64,000 nt of DNA from Septoria linicola (taxonomy: Eukaryota > Ascomycota > Dothideomycetes > Mycosphaerellales > Mycosphaerellaceae). This document shows positions 48,223 through 58,795 of the stretch, one piece after another. Made by a program: the position numbers and the translations under genes. The notes beneath the pieces are model-generated. The model made no database searches. It was not told where the DNA came from and saw nothing but the letters and a program-made list of their open reading frames with translations. The stretch is taken from contig CP099422.1 of the NCBI GenBank assembly GCA_024114885.1, positions 1,674,001 to 1,738,000 of the forward strand, in the 5' to 3' direction. Every line of letters begins with the position of its first letter. Within the stretch, counting starts at the first letter, position 1.

Positions 48223-49041
48223 ATGGCGACTTACTACACCACTAATGAGCTGAAATACTTCGAGTGGAACTCAGAGTCACACCCACTGTCGAAAAGCCTG
48301 GCAGCTCGACAAGAGTTCACCTTTATTCCACGCCGCACCGCAGAGGATGAGGCGATTGATAGACACCATACCCGTACACTGGGCACTTTCTCGGCACACT
48401 CTTACCTACTCGGCTTCGTTGAAGCACTAGAGGCCATTCATTTTCGTGTCCAGCGGATCTCGGAGGACGACGACCTCAAGCAGATCCTCCCCCGTGTTAT
48501 CGCACACGTCAAAATGGGCGTGGCTGACATCCAGTATGAACGCTGCAGCAAGGTATGCCTCTGCGTCGGATACTACTCCACAGACCTCGATAGCTGGTTC
48601 GCCATCCGGCCGAAATTTAGAGGACTCGAAATCAAAGGTGTCCTATCGGGCGGACGATTCAATGGAAGAATTATCCGTCATGTCGCCAAGTATCTACGCA
48701 GCACACTTACTCTCAGGGATGGAAACTGTCGATATGAAGAATGGGGGGAGACCATCATCTACGATACGATGTTCGAGATTACTCTAGAGAGGAATGCGAG
48801 GCTGGATTGGATGAGGGCGGAGAGGCGTCGGCGAGCCATGCTGCGCCGACGGCGTCGTCAGCGTAGGAAGATGGCTTTGTTCATTCGTCTCTGTAAAGAG
48901 AAGCAGGCGAATGAGCGGTTGGCAGCGCAGTGCGTGGCGCAAAAAGAGAAGCTTCGAGCTGCGGATGGGCCTGCTATCGCATTCCATTTGCTTATGGCAT
49001 GGGCCGAAGAATCGATGGCGGCCGCTGGTGATTTGAACTAG
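48223..49041 (+). CDS. Unknown protein with Arg-rich helical tail
   Basis: A single-exon frame of 272 residues starting MATYYTTNELKYFEWNSESH. The first 190 residues look globular, with several aromatic and Cys residues (CSKVCLCVGYYSTDLDSWF). Next comes a very basic stretch near 205-220 (RRRAMLRRRRRQRRK) that could be a nuclear signal, and a charged helix to the end. No family recognised. It starts 253 bases after the HET gene on the same strand. Composition is protein-like throughout and the reading frame is long for chance. Confidence 0.65.
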   Translation: MATYYTTNELKYFEWNSESHPLSKSLAARQEFTFIPRRTAEDEAIDRHHTRTLGTFSAHSYLLGFVEALEAIHFRVQRISEDDDLKQILPRVIAHVKMGVADIQYERCSKVCLCVGYYSTDLDSWFAIRPKFRGLEIKGVLSGGRFNGRIIRHVAKYLRSTLTLRDGNCRYEEWGETIIYDTMFEITLERNARLDWMRAERRRRAMLRRRRRQRRKMALFIRLCKEKQANERLAAQCVAQKEKLRAADGPAIAFHLLMAWAEESMAAAGDLN

Positions 49042-49250
49042 ATACTGGGTTGTCCTGTCTCCAGAGATATGGTCTCTTTGCGATGTAGAGCTTGGGACCT
49101 CAGCGCCGCAGCGAAGTCAAGACGAGCGGAAGCAAGTAAAAGTTCAAAGGCTCTGCGAACGTGAATTGGCCCGTGCTCTGTAGCCATCGTGTTGGAGACA
49201 TATATGAATCGCCGAAAGCGAGAATGCATATGTTCATATGTCGTCACTTA

Positions 49251-50765
49251 CTACAACTTCAGCCAAGCGCCAACGCCATTCCACGTGCCAGCCAGCGTAG
49301 CATCGAAAGTCCCCTTGACTATCTTGTCTTCGACAATGTACGTTCCAGTCGACTTCCTGACCCACTTCGCTGCCTTTGCCCATTTCGGATCAATCTTGAT
49401 GCCAGCAGGAGTGTCTTCACCTTCAGCGATATAGGTCCAGTCCTTCAGAGGCTTGGGGTCGTACTTGCCTGAACCAAGCTTCTGCTCAGGATCGGCTGCA
49501 GGTGCTCGACCCCCATTCTGGATCCGGTTACCCGGTAGCGAACAGAAGGATGGATGAATTCACAAGTTCTCGTCAATGGTGAGCCTTGAATCTGCTCGCC
49601 TGTGACAGGGTCTGTGAGCAGGTATTCGCCTGGTGTTCTCACCTAAGTGCATAGTTAGCAAGGAGTCCAGTCTTCGCCATGCTGCCACTGATCTACTTGC
49701 CTTCCTGCCGAGGATCGTGTTGAGCAAGCCAGTGTCTGAAGCTTTTATTAGACCAAGGCCATAGCCTATGCCCTCTTGTGGGGTGCCCTTGGCCGCATAG
49801 AAGTCTGCATTCTGCTTGCGTTGGCGTAGAAGATATGCTTCGTCAAAAGCGAGATGCGGTGAGAGCTGAGTGAGCATCCAGCCAAGTGTGATGTCGGATA
49901 TGCTTGTGTCCTGGAAGCCACCTCCAACGGTAGTGTGTACGCCTGGGAACCATGTCTGCTTGAGCTCTTTCAACGCGTGAGCACTCGGATCTTTTGGTGA
50001 CTCCCACACTGTCGGCATGAAGGCGTCTCGCTCCTCGTCCAGAGCAAGCGCCTGGTACGCATTCTCCACATTGGGGGCAACTTGTGTGTTAACAAAAGAA
50101 TACTCGTTCTTTGCACTCTTGTACAGGCCAACGCCGAACGGTCTGACGTCCGGCACGCCAAGAGTGCCGACAGTGTCGAACACAGCAATGGCCTTGATCG
50201 CAATGTTTTGTCGTGTCAGTCCTTTGGCGACTAGCTGTTTGTTGTAGGACTTATCGCTGAACTTGGGTCGTCCCTCAATAGGCCACGCACTAGACTCGAA
50301 ACCCGGCGTGTACGATGAAGAATTCTGATTCTCCCAGTCCTTGAAGATCGGGTAGAACGACTCTAGCCCGGTCTTTGTAAGAAGGCCAACTTCAGCAATG
50401 AGAGCCCCTACAGAGCGAGCTGTGAAAGCGCCACGCGAGAAGCCAACCAGGAAGATCTCGTCACCAGGTTCGTAGTTCATGGCCAGGAAAGAGTAGGATT
50501 CTCTGATGGCCTCGTCGATACCGCTGCCAAGATAGCCTCCTACTACGAACGAGTAGAAGTTGGCATCAGATCCCAGGCCCCCTTGGTAGTACACAAGCTG
50601 CTGGATGCCACTTTCTGATCGAGGTAGGAGTGCTCGGCATATGCGGGTGACATTTGATGGGGAGGCAAGCCGGCCTTTGCCTCCAGGACCAGAGATGGAA
50701 GCTGCGTAGCCATTGTCACTGTTGACCCAGGTGCCATCGATAGCGAGGACGAGACGTTTAGGCAT
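49251..50765 (-). CDS. DUF2235 alpha/beta-hydrolase with GC-AG intron and apparent frameshift
   Basis: Exon 1 is 50765-49701. Exon 2 starts at 49642. The intron between them (58 bases) has a GC donor (GCAAGT) and ends CTAAC..TTAG, and it restores the conserved VRTPGEY. The start KRLVLAIDGTW and nucleophile elbow FLVGFSRGAFTARS are typical of DUF2235, the fold shared with bacterial Tle1-like phospholipases and common in fungi. After the conserved RTCEFIHPSVRYR the frame goes wrong. The correct continuation (NGGRAPAADPEQKLGSGKYD) is one frame over and runs to TAG at 49251. A one-base deletion near 49528-49534 explains it; no plausible intron does. About 485 residues if repaired. It may be a recent pseudogene or a sequence error. 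Confidence 0.8.
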
Positions 50766-51755
50766 GATGTCTAGGATAGTAATGAACTAGAAAGTATGTG
50801 CTGTAGAATGATGAGCGGTCAATGTCAGGTTTCTTTGGGAGCATCGGGCAAAGTACTTTGGCAGGCGCGAGACGCATACATATACGGCCGCGTAAGGCAA
50901 CTCGTCCATCGCACACGCCATTGCTGCTCGAAGCCTCGAAGACGCCTTCTCGCGTGGCAGACAGGTGTCTCTCGAATGAGCGCAGGTTCAGCCAGTCACA
51001 GCTGCAGATGGCGTCTGTTATGCATGTTGACAGCAAGCGCCACTTTCGGACTCCCCGTCGCGGCGCGGTACCGTCTCAGCTGATCTCTGTATCGAGAAAG
51101 CGTTACTGCATCCAGTGAATGCAAGACTTTGTCTGCGTGGAGGCAGTGAAAACGCTGTCGTGAACGCAAAACGAAGGTCGGTGAGGAACCTCATCACGCC
51201 GAGGCTTGGCGTGGCGCAGTTGTCAACAAGAGGCGAGACGACAGCTAAGGCAATCTGAGCGCAACTGGGCATTATTGAAGGCGTCAGCCGTTCGGAGAGA
51301 GTCTCGCTCAAGAGGGAGATTCCAAGCACGCGCTGTGACCAGTTCTTGTACGTCGCCTGCGGCTCCGATCAGTGAGGATTAAGTAGCCAGCGTCGAGTAC
51401 GAATGGACGGATATCTTTGTCAAGTGTGAGATCAATCCATTCCGCATCATGTCCTGTCTTTCATTCTGTATTCGTGCTTGTATGCAAATCCCAACGCCAT
51501 ACAGTGCTCTCCATCCATTCTTGACCACATTATGCCCATGCCAGGCCCTTCTCGCCTCCATGTGCAATCTCCAATGCAAAAGCTCCTCATCCTCCAAAAC
51601 CCAACGACCAGAAGTAATCTATGCCAATCATCATCTCTAAATACATTTCAATCATCCCTCATTACAAGTCATTCTTTCATTCTCATTAAAAGCCGTCCCA
51701 ATCATGCGGCCTCCATTTTCCATGCAAATGCAATCCTTTTCTTCCCATCCGATAT
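50766..51755. other. Intergenic region
   Basis: It lies between the start of the DUF2235 gene and the 3' end of the GH64 gene, both on the minus strand. The part after 51450 is A/T- and C-rich with no gene. Nothing recognised. Confidence 0.5.
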
Positions 51756-53336
51756 CTATGTGCCACCAACAATAATTCTCAACAATCTCGGGCTTGTGCT
51801 ACTGACCAGCCCACTCTGATCATCCTCCGGTCGTGCCGTAACATCGTCATATGGAAATGCATAACCTCGGCTCTCGTGCTCCATGTCATGCACATACTTA
51901 CTGTACCAATTCTTCGGTGGGTTGTTGCTGTTCGGTCCACTCTTTGGGGTCCTGTAGTAGTCCTTCGGGCTCAGATTCGGTTGGATGTTGCCTCCCTTCA
52001 AGAACAGGGTGCTCCGATTGAAAGCTGCGCACAAGCGAGGTACGACAGCTAGATGGACACCGTTGTCGCCAGATTGGATGGAGAACGGACCAGAGTCGCA
52101 GCCGAAAATGTCCATAGCGGAAGGCTTAGCGTAGCCGCGGTTGTCGCCGGCGCATTGAAGCTGGTCGCCCTTGACACGGCATTTCACTTTGCCAGCATCG
52201 GTCTGGGTGTCGATGATGAGGTCCTCTTTGGCGTATTTGGACCAAGCATTGTTGACGTATTTGTCGTAATAGCCTTTAAAGGCGTCCGGCTTTAGGGAAA
52301 TGAGGCTGGACGGGGCAAGAATGCGAAGAACTTCACCTTTGCTGCCGGTCATGCAAGACTGGTCCCAGGGCTGCTTGTCCTTCTTTGCTTGAGCTTTGAG
52401 CTTGTCGCACAGCCAGGTGGCAGCATTGGACGGGGTGCCGAGAATGGAGTGCTTGGCGTTGCTGGAATCCTCAAGCTCGATACCAAGAGGTAGGCCGATG
52501 AAGTCGACTGCAGTGATGTCGGCATAGATACCGTATGCTGCGGCCCAGGACAATTCGACAAATCCATAATTCTTCGACGAGCTCGGATCGGCAGGGTTGA
52601 CTGCAGCAGGCTCTACCAGGCCAGGGCCTCTTGGTGTCGCAACGACATTGAACGCCAGTGTACCATCCACGATCCAAACGCGAGAGCTCTCGATGTAACC
52701 AGGAAGTGTCAAGGTCAGTGTCGTATTCGGCTTGCCCACCGGGATAGCAATGTTGCCAGTCACTGGTACGGGTGTCGCCGAGTTCGTAGTTGGGTTCAGG
52801 TATTTGCCATCAGTGCCCAACATGATGAGCGCACCATTAGTGTCCAGACCGGAGATATAGATGTGAAGGTTCTCGCTCGGCCATTTATTGACAATGCTCA
52901 AGGTCAGGACTCCATTGGAAGCAGCTCTTGACAAGTCGTCGGCGTCTGCTGGTAGGCGAGTGGCATTCGTAGACGTACGATTTGCCGCGGCAATCAATGC
53001 CGGAGGTGGAAATGGTATCAGACGACCAGTGCCGCTGACGATGGTAGTTTCGTTCGTGCTGTTGTTCTTAGATGGAGTGTCAATGACATAAGTTGTGCCA
53101 TTTGCGAAAGTCCCGGCCGTCCGCGTTGTCGTTCCGGTCGTTGAGCTATTGGCAAAGATTCGAGGAACCTCCTGGCCGTTCCAGGTTGTCGCGTTGAGTG
53201 TGTTGAAGTCTCGCACCCACACCTCTTCCTTTGCTCTTGCTACAAGCTTATGTTCTAGCGGAATCGAGCCAACGAGTTGAGGCAATAGTAAGAGAAAGAG
53301 CGGCGGTAAAGATAACAATGTGTGCATGGTTAGCAT
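51756..53336 (-). CDS. Secreted GH64 family beta-1,3-glucanase
   Basis: A single exon of 526 residues from the Met at 53336, or 523 from the Met at 53327. The longer open frame upstream starts at a non-ATG codon and is not needed. The signal peptide is in MHTLLSLPPLFLLLLPQLVG. A Thr/Asn-rich segment with many N-glycosylation sites follows, then a catalytic region of about 380 residues with landmarks FVELSWAAAYGIYADITAVD, MDIFGCDSGPF and VVPRLCAAFNRSTL, as in GH64 (laminaripentaose-producing type, thaumatin-like fold). Expected to act on beta-1,3-glucan outside the cell, in wall turnover or attack on other fungi. Confidence 0.87.
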   Translation of the reverse strand: MLTMHTLLSLPPLFLLLLPQLVGSIPLEHKLVARAKEEVWVRDFNTLNATTWNGQEVPRIFANSSTTGTTTRTAGTFANGTTYVIDTPSKNNSTNETTIVSGTGRLIPFPPPALIAAANRTSTNATRLPADADDLSRAASNGVLTLSIVNKWPSENLHIYISGLDTNGALIMLGTDGKYLNPTTNSATPVPVTGNIAIPVGKPNTTLTLTLPGYIESSRVWIVDGTLAFNVVATPRGPGLVEPAAVNPADPSSSKNYGFVELSWAAAYGIYADITAVDFIGLPLGIELEDSSNAKHSILGTPSNAATWLCDKLKAQAKKDKQPWDQSCMTGSKGEVLRILAPSSLISLKPDAFKGYYDKYVNNAWSKYAKEDLIIDTQTDAGKVKCRVKGDQLQCAGDNRGYAKPSAMDIFGCDSGPFSIQSGDNGVHLAVVPRLCAAFNRSTLFLKGGNIQPNLSPKDYYRTPKSGPNSNNPPKNWYSKYVHDMEHESRGYAFPYDDVTARPEDDQSGLVSSTSPRLLRIIVGGT

Positions 53337-54839
53337 AAACGCAAGCCACGGAATGAATTGTTTGTACTGACGGTTTGTGGAAGTCAATGCTGCTTTTATC
53401 CGTTATGAACTTCTTCAAAAATGTGGCAGACGGTGTGGCAGGTCGACTGTTTTCGGCTGTCAAAGTATGTCAATGCAGTGGATGGTGGTGAGGAGTGCAA
53501 GAATGAAGATGGCAGGTCTACCAAGGAGATTCAATGTAGGCAGCAGAGCATTTTATCGAACTTGATCCAAACGTTGCCAACACGACAGCAGCGAGCGCGG
53601 CAATATGATAGTGGAGCATCTCGATTGCATCGCTACCATTGCTAGCATTGCTACCACTGCAAAGGACAAGCACCGCCGCAGTAGCATGGCCGGCTACGAG
53701 GGTCCCCAAAAGAGGCTTACACATGCAGCGTGCTCAAAATGGAAGACGCCGTTGATGCGGCCATTTGCGACGCATGGTCGTGCGATTGGATGAGTTCGTG
53801 CGGTAGACCTACGTAGTTCCTGGTTGTTGCTACGACGTGGGGTTGATCGTGAGCGAGCTGTTGATCGTGAGCCCAGAGTGGAATGCCGAGCATTTGCGTA
53901 CGGTTCGTCGCTGGGGAGTGTGGCGAGCGTTGTAGTTGCTAGGACGTGGCTCGGTCAAGATCCAGCCATGCTTGTGGCAACTTTCTCAATTAGGCATTAT
54001 CAGGGGCAGCATCTTCGTGGCTCTGACACCGCGTTGACACTTGTTATTGTTAGAATCACAATAGAGTCTGGGAAGACACTGCTGGAATCACTGCGCTGCG
54101 TCGTAAACGTATTGCGTCAGTGAGGAGAACACAATAGCATAGACAGCACATGTTGGGAAGTGGTTGGCGGACAGTTGATGGCGCAATCTCCCAAGGCCAC
54201 GCGGCTGTCCGACCGTTATACCGGTCGTGGTTGCCAAAGGTACGAAGGGGTCTCGATCGCTGATGTGGCGACTGGAATAGGCACATAGTCGCATGACTTG
54301 AGAATGCAGTGCAACCTAGGGTGCGATTTGCGAAGAGGTGCACAACGCTGGTCTTAGGGCACACCCAGAGCGGCGTCTGCCTTCCTGCTGGGACATCTCT
54401 CAGGTAGGGTCTCAGTCTTCCTGAACAAGTCGTAGCATGACGAAGGCTGTCGCTACTGGGCGTTCTCTTGGTGCGGTGCAGATCTGAGTCGTGTGCTTTT
54501 CCTTGACCGCAACTATAACGTGCGCGATCTGGAGGTTGTGTACAGGCCAGGCTCTCCTCTGCGCGGCGTAGCTCTTGATATGTCCGAGATCAGAACTGAG
54601 ACGAGTTCTGCGCCACCACCTGGATGGTGGAGTGGCATTCCAGGTGTGATGAGAAGAGCATTGGACTCAAGGTATCTGGAGCGGGAAGGTATGGTGCCTG
54701 GGTGAGGTTGTGAAAGGAGGAAGGGACGAGGATGACATCATGGCTTGGCGCGACTTTGGTGTCGAGCATGCCTTCCAAGAAGTGTAGACCGGACAACAAC
54801 AACGAAGAGACAAGCCGATTCAGACCAAGAACAGCCACA
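53337..54839. other. Divergent intergenic region, 1.5 kb
   Basis: It separates the GH64 gene (minus) and a small gene (plus). Open frames of 60-100 codons on both strands have no domain. A few short repeats of a GCTAGCATTGCTACC-like motif occur near 53640, too short to interpret. Confidence 0.45.
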
Positions 54840-55219
54840 ATGTCGGAGCCAAATCCTACGCAGACAATCGAGTCCAAGGTGAGTGCAATGCATGCATTCG
54901 TGCTGTGTGAAACATGAATATTATTTGCCATTGAAAGCCCGCTGACTGATTGACCCACCCCCAGACTGCAGTGGACTACCTCAACCCGGAGAACGCACCA
55001 GAGCCGTCGGAAGAGACGGGCTTGGGAACTCACTTCGCCAACACCTTCGATCCCGCCCTCAAGAAGAATGCTCCTCACTTGCCCGACACAAAGATTGCGC
55101 CGGCACCCCAGCAGAGCGCAAAGGAGAAGCTGGCCAAGACGTCGTCCACCATGACGACTGCTCAGCTACAGAAAGCGGCCCAGGAAGGAGACCCCAACGC
55201 GCTGGGAAGGAACTCATGA
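54840..55219 (+). CDS. Small disordered protein of unknown function
   Basis: Exons 54840-54878 and 54965-55219 give 97 residues. The 86-base intron has donor GTGAGT and acceptor CCCCAG and keeps the frame (IESK joins TAVDYLNPEN). The protein is rich in Pro, Ala, Lys and Thr with no hydrophobic core. It ends with a possible short helix (TAQLQKAAQEGDPNALG). Small proteins of this style are widespread in filamentous ascomycetes and some are stress-related, but I do not recognise the family. The first exon is only 13 codons. Confidence 0.7.
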
Positions 55220-55497
55220 TCCACGGCAACAACGACAGAAGGGAAGGTCATACAGTACAGCACACAGAGTATACGAAAGCATGGAACGATGGGAAAGACA
55301 GGCAATGCGCGCCAAGGGGCCAAACAGGCTGCAACTGCTTGGTTGAGGGAATTAGCTTTCAGCAGCCTGATCAAGCAACAACACAATACAGCCTTGTATG
55401 AGATTAGCTGGCTGTATGAAGCTGCTACTTCTGCCTGGTCCTCAGCACATCATGCATGTACATTGATCTTCTGCACTTATACAGCACAGATACAGCC

Positions 55498-57291
55498 ATG
55501 TCCACGCTGACCTCCAACCAGCGCCAGCTCCTCCACGAAGTTGCCGATGGCCTGCTCGATATCTATCAGACGCTCGTTCGCATGCAGTATCTCGAGCCTG
55601 AATGGGTTCATAGAGGTCCGCACGACCTTTCCGCTCATCAAGAACTCTACGAGTCACTGAATCTGGACGTGTCCATCATTTATCTATACTCGATCATGCC
55701 ATATGTCGATGCTGGTCGCGTCACTGAAATCGACTTCTTTCAAGGCTCCTACTTCAGCGACTTCCGAAACAAGGCGGAAGTGGAACAGGGTCGCCATCCG
55801 ATGTACGGCGATGACGAAGACTTGCTGCGACCATGGATGACGCCACTCTGTGGACTGGGCAATCACTATGGAATGATTGTTTACGATGCTGCGAGCCATG
55901 GCATTGCCATGTGTCATCAGGACGGAGGACCTAGCTGTAGCACGGACCACAATTTAAATCGCAGAAACGTGGAGTGGCAAGAGGTCTGGGAGTCTTAGCA
56001 AGCGGACCAACAAATGGGCGCAACGGAGCAGCAGCTTGAAAATGGTGACCCGGATGAAGGTTATAGCAGTGAAGGTGAGGATATGTGGATAGAAGATGAC
56101 GAGGAAGAAGAAAACAATGACCGAAACGAATGGGACGAGATGGAGATGCGCCCTGCAAAATCCGTGCTGCGCAATATGGTGAGCTGGTTCGAAGATCTGA
56201 CGGAGCTTCCCGGCACTGGAGAGAATTCGGGCTATAAGCAAATGTGGCAAGCAGATGTCATCAAACTGGTGTACCGCAAGCATGGGTGGCCCCGTGCCGA
56301 TTTCGACGGTCATGCTTTCCGCGTTAGTCAAGTTCGTGCCGATGCGGACAAGTCGGCTCGCGAAGAGCGAGACAAGATATTGGAGGAAGTTCGACATCTC
56401 AAGCTCGTGAAAAATTGTCGGCGTGGGCCCAATACCGGCTGGAGTCATTGGCAGAGGCAGCTCGATGAAGCGGTCAACGACGACGAGCGATGGCTGGCAC
56501 GTCTACATCTCTACCATGTGGATCAAGGTCAACGCAATAACTGCAGTAGGCTTGCTGATGCAGAGGCCGATCTGGAGCGGCTGACCCCCGAACCCGAAGA
56601 GATGCTCGTTCTTTGCACGCTGCCAATCGTTGAGGCTATCGGGTTAGATGTCAGCAGAAACATTAGAGCATCACGTATCACACTAGAGAAGATGCGAAAC
56701 GAGAGTGAAGAGGAGAGGCATAAGTTTAGCCCGCCAGGACGTCTTGCCTACCAGGAGAAGCACGACGCTGTATGTCTCAAGGCTTGCCAGAACTGTCACT
56801 TTGAGGCGAATGCGCTCTCGGACGAAGTCAGGCGAAAGTTTGTGCAGAATAAGTGGATCCGAAGGGATATTGATGTCAAGGCTGCGGAGAGAGCAGTCGA
56901 GAGGGCTGAGCAGAATGTGATTGAGATTCGCGGATTCTTTTGATCGAATGCCTGGCAGTGCGCAAGTGTACACGAGGAACAGCTTCGAGCAACTGTCCAA
57001 TTCGTGTCAATGGGATTCTGATCGGATGAAGCGTCATTTGGAAGAGCTCGTGAAGAACAGGCGTGTTTGAGTTGTGGATGGGACATAAATAGTCGCGCAG
57101 ACGAAGAGAAAGGGATGAAGCGATTGCAACGTGCCGCTAATAGCTTGGCATGTTGCTTACGCCAGTTACACGACAGGCTCAGCCTCAAGTGTCGCGAACG
57201 TTCCGTCGCTAACCTCGAGCTGTCGTCAAAGATCATGCGCAGACGATACCTTGGATATGCCGCATGCAATTACGACCCACTACGTAACTAA
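55498..57291 (+). pseudogene. Unknown large fungal protein with three in-frame stops and no frameshift
   Basis: One frame runs from ATG 55498 to TAA 57289-57291, 597 codons, broken only by TAG at 55996 (codon 167), TGA at 56941 (codon 482) and TGA at 57019 (codon 508). Protein-like sequence continues past each stop: RPWMTPLCGLGNHYGMIVYD before the first, SWFEDLTELPGTGE and VYRKHGWPRADFDGHAF between first and second, and CGWDINSRADEEKGMKRL after the third. From memory, fungal hypothetical proteins of this type hold all these blocks in one chain. Either nonsense mutations have accumulated without indels, or short introns of 3n length remove the stops. Possible cases are 56902-56943 and 57004-57060; none is convincing at the first stop. 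Confidence 0.65.
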
Positions 57292-57333
57292 TAACGCTTT
57301 GTCTTCTAGACTTTGGTTACCCATTATACACCG

Positions 57334-57534
57334 ATGTCTGATAATGACAACGACCCAATGAGACCTGCCGGGGATGAACAGTGCGGGAGGTCAGAGAGTC
57401 AAGATTCAGAACAACAACATGCACGGCAGTCGTTGAGAGGAGGGGCAGAGGCGCGTGATAATTCGAGACAGCACAATGGGGATTTGACTGTCAACGGTAG
57501 TCGACGCATCTTTGGCGTGCAACATGCCGTGTAG
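57334..57534 (+). CDS. Short acidic open frame, perhaps a 5' exon of the next gene
   Basis: A 66-residue polar frame (MSDNDNDPMRPAGDEQ..) rich in Asp, Glu, Gln, Ser and Arg. It is followed by a CTAAC and ACACAG acceptor-like end at 57555-57570, so it might be spliced to the ubiquitin-like gene downstream. I could not find a junction that joins the frames. No family recognised. Confidence 0.25.
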   Translation: MSDNDNDPMRPAGDEQCGRSESQDSEQQHARQSLRGGAEARDNSRQHNGDLTVNGSRRIFGVQHAV

Positions 57535-57625
57535 TAGGTAGGCTATAGCTAACGGACACACAGGACCCTACTACTACTAAGAAGCAGCACGCTACACCAT
57601 GATGCAAGGTACGTAACCCCAGAGG

Positions 57626-58542
57626 ATGGAAATTGTGACAGCGCTTAACAGTCGACAAGAGCATCGGCAAGGGTGCCAGACTGCAGAAACATCGTCGAGG
57701 AGATCACCAAACCACGGAAGCGGCTCGATCGCAGGCGTACAAGAGCTCTTGCTGGCTCTGATAGAAGAGTTCTTGCTGATGGTTCTGCGTCGCGTGCAAT
57801 CCCTACCTCAGCAGGTGGATGTCAGGTTGTGTACGTTCAAGGACGCGCTTGATCGGGACTTCAAGATTGACCCAACTCTCATTGTAGATTGGGAGGCATG
57901 TTACTCCCCTATCTCGATCACATTCTGCGTTGCGATTGACGACGACAATCAGATCTTCGAACTTATCCTCTGCGATACATTCGGTCGTGCTTCTGGCGCA
58001 AGAGGTGTGCAACGTATACGAGATCAAATGTACCGACTGCATGATGCCACGACTGAGCAAGTGGTGATACCTGATCGCGGGCGAGCATTCGCACGCGTGT
58101 TCACGCCAGGGCGTCACCTTCGAATGAGCATGTACTTCTACGAGAACGAGATGTCTACTGAAGGATGTCCTGCTTGTGGACAGCCACGGCCTCGCACTGG
58201 TCGTCGATGGACAATATGGTGAGAATCCCCGTCGAATTTTGGATGTACTAGCTCATTGCCTGATACAGTCCCGCCTGCGATCACCGGTACCAGCTGGAGG
58301 AAGATATTCCCGCACAATCGCGACGCAACAGAGCTAATATTGCATCGCGAAAAACATACGGCCCTTGGGCGGCTCCGGATCTCCCAGGTTTCTTCGCGCA
58401 AGTCACCATCGGCAAGGCGTTAAGCCTTCCGATCTCGACAGGTGGTGGTGGTGGTGGTGGCAGTCGTTCAGAATATCATCTTTTCTCGCAAAGTCTGTCA
58501 GAGAATATGCCAAGCGTAACCAAATCTCCTCCACCGAACTAG
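57626..58542 (+). CDS. Ubiquitin-like domain protein with C-terminal zinc ribbon
   Basis: Exons 57626-58218 and 58269-58542 give 288 residues. A helical segment (VQELLLALIEEFLLMVLRRV) leads to VRLCTFKDALDRDFKID, the opening of the degenerate ubiquitin-like domain seen in many fungal proteins, which runs to about residue 185. The open frame seems to stop right after a single CPAC. A 50-base intron with GTGAGA donor and TACAG acceptor instead joins it to a second CPAC, making two CXXC pairs 15 residues apart, as in a zinc ribbon. This match strongly supports the intron. The tail is disordered with a six-Gly run coded by GGT repeats (58440-58457). Function unknown; relatives are frequent in NLR-like and other non-self-recognition repertoires. 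The start is uncertain. Confidence 0.7.
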
Positions 58543-58795
58543 GCGAATCACTTCGGAGGCATTCAAATCGCCTGAGACGGAACCCCAACTACTAAACACC
58601 ACAAGCGATGGGCCAATGTAGCAGGAGAAGAACACGCCATATCTTCATACTCTAGGCAGCATCAGTCGTTGGTATACTTTGACCGAAGGATTCGAAACGG
58701 GACGCTGGAACTTCGAGATTCTGGTCCAGGCGTAGAACAAAGCTCACGTTAGAGAATATCTTCTTCAGCGCAGCCTCGTTCAAGTGCAATATGCT

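Noticed and set aside
52053..52295. Open frames antisense to the GH64 gene
   Set aside because: They mirror the codon bias of the GH64 frame on the opposite strand and have no features of their own. The same applies to long antisense frames in glutamate synthase, Hsp70 and the Ede1-like gene.
58438..58460. GGT microsatellite
   Set aside because: A simple repeat that encodes a short Gly run in the ubiquitin-like protein. It is common and has no further meaning I can support.
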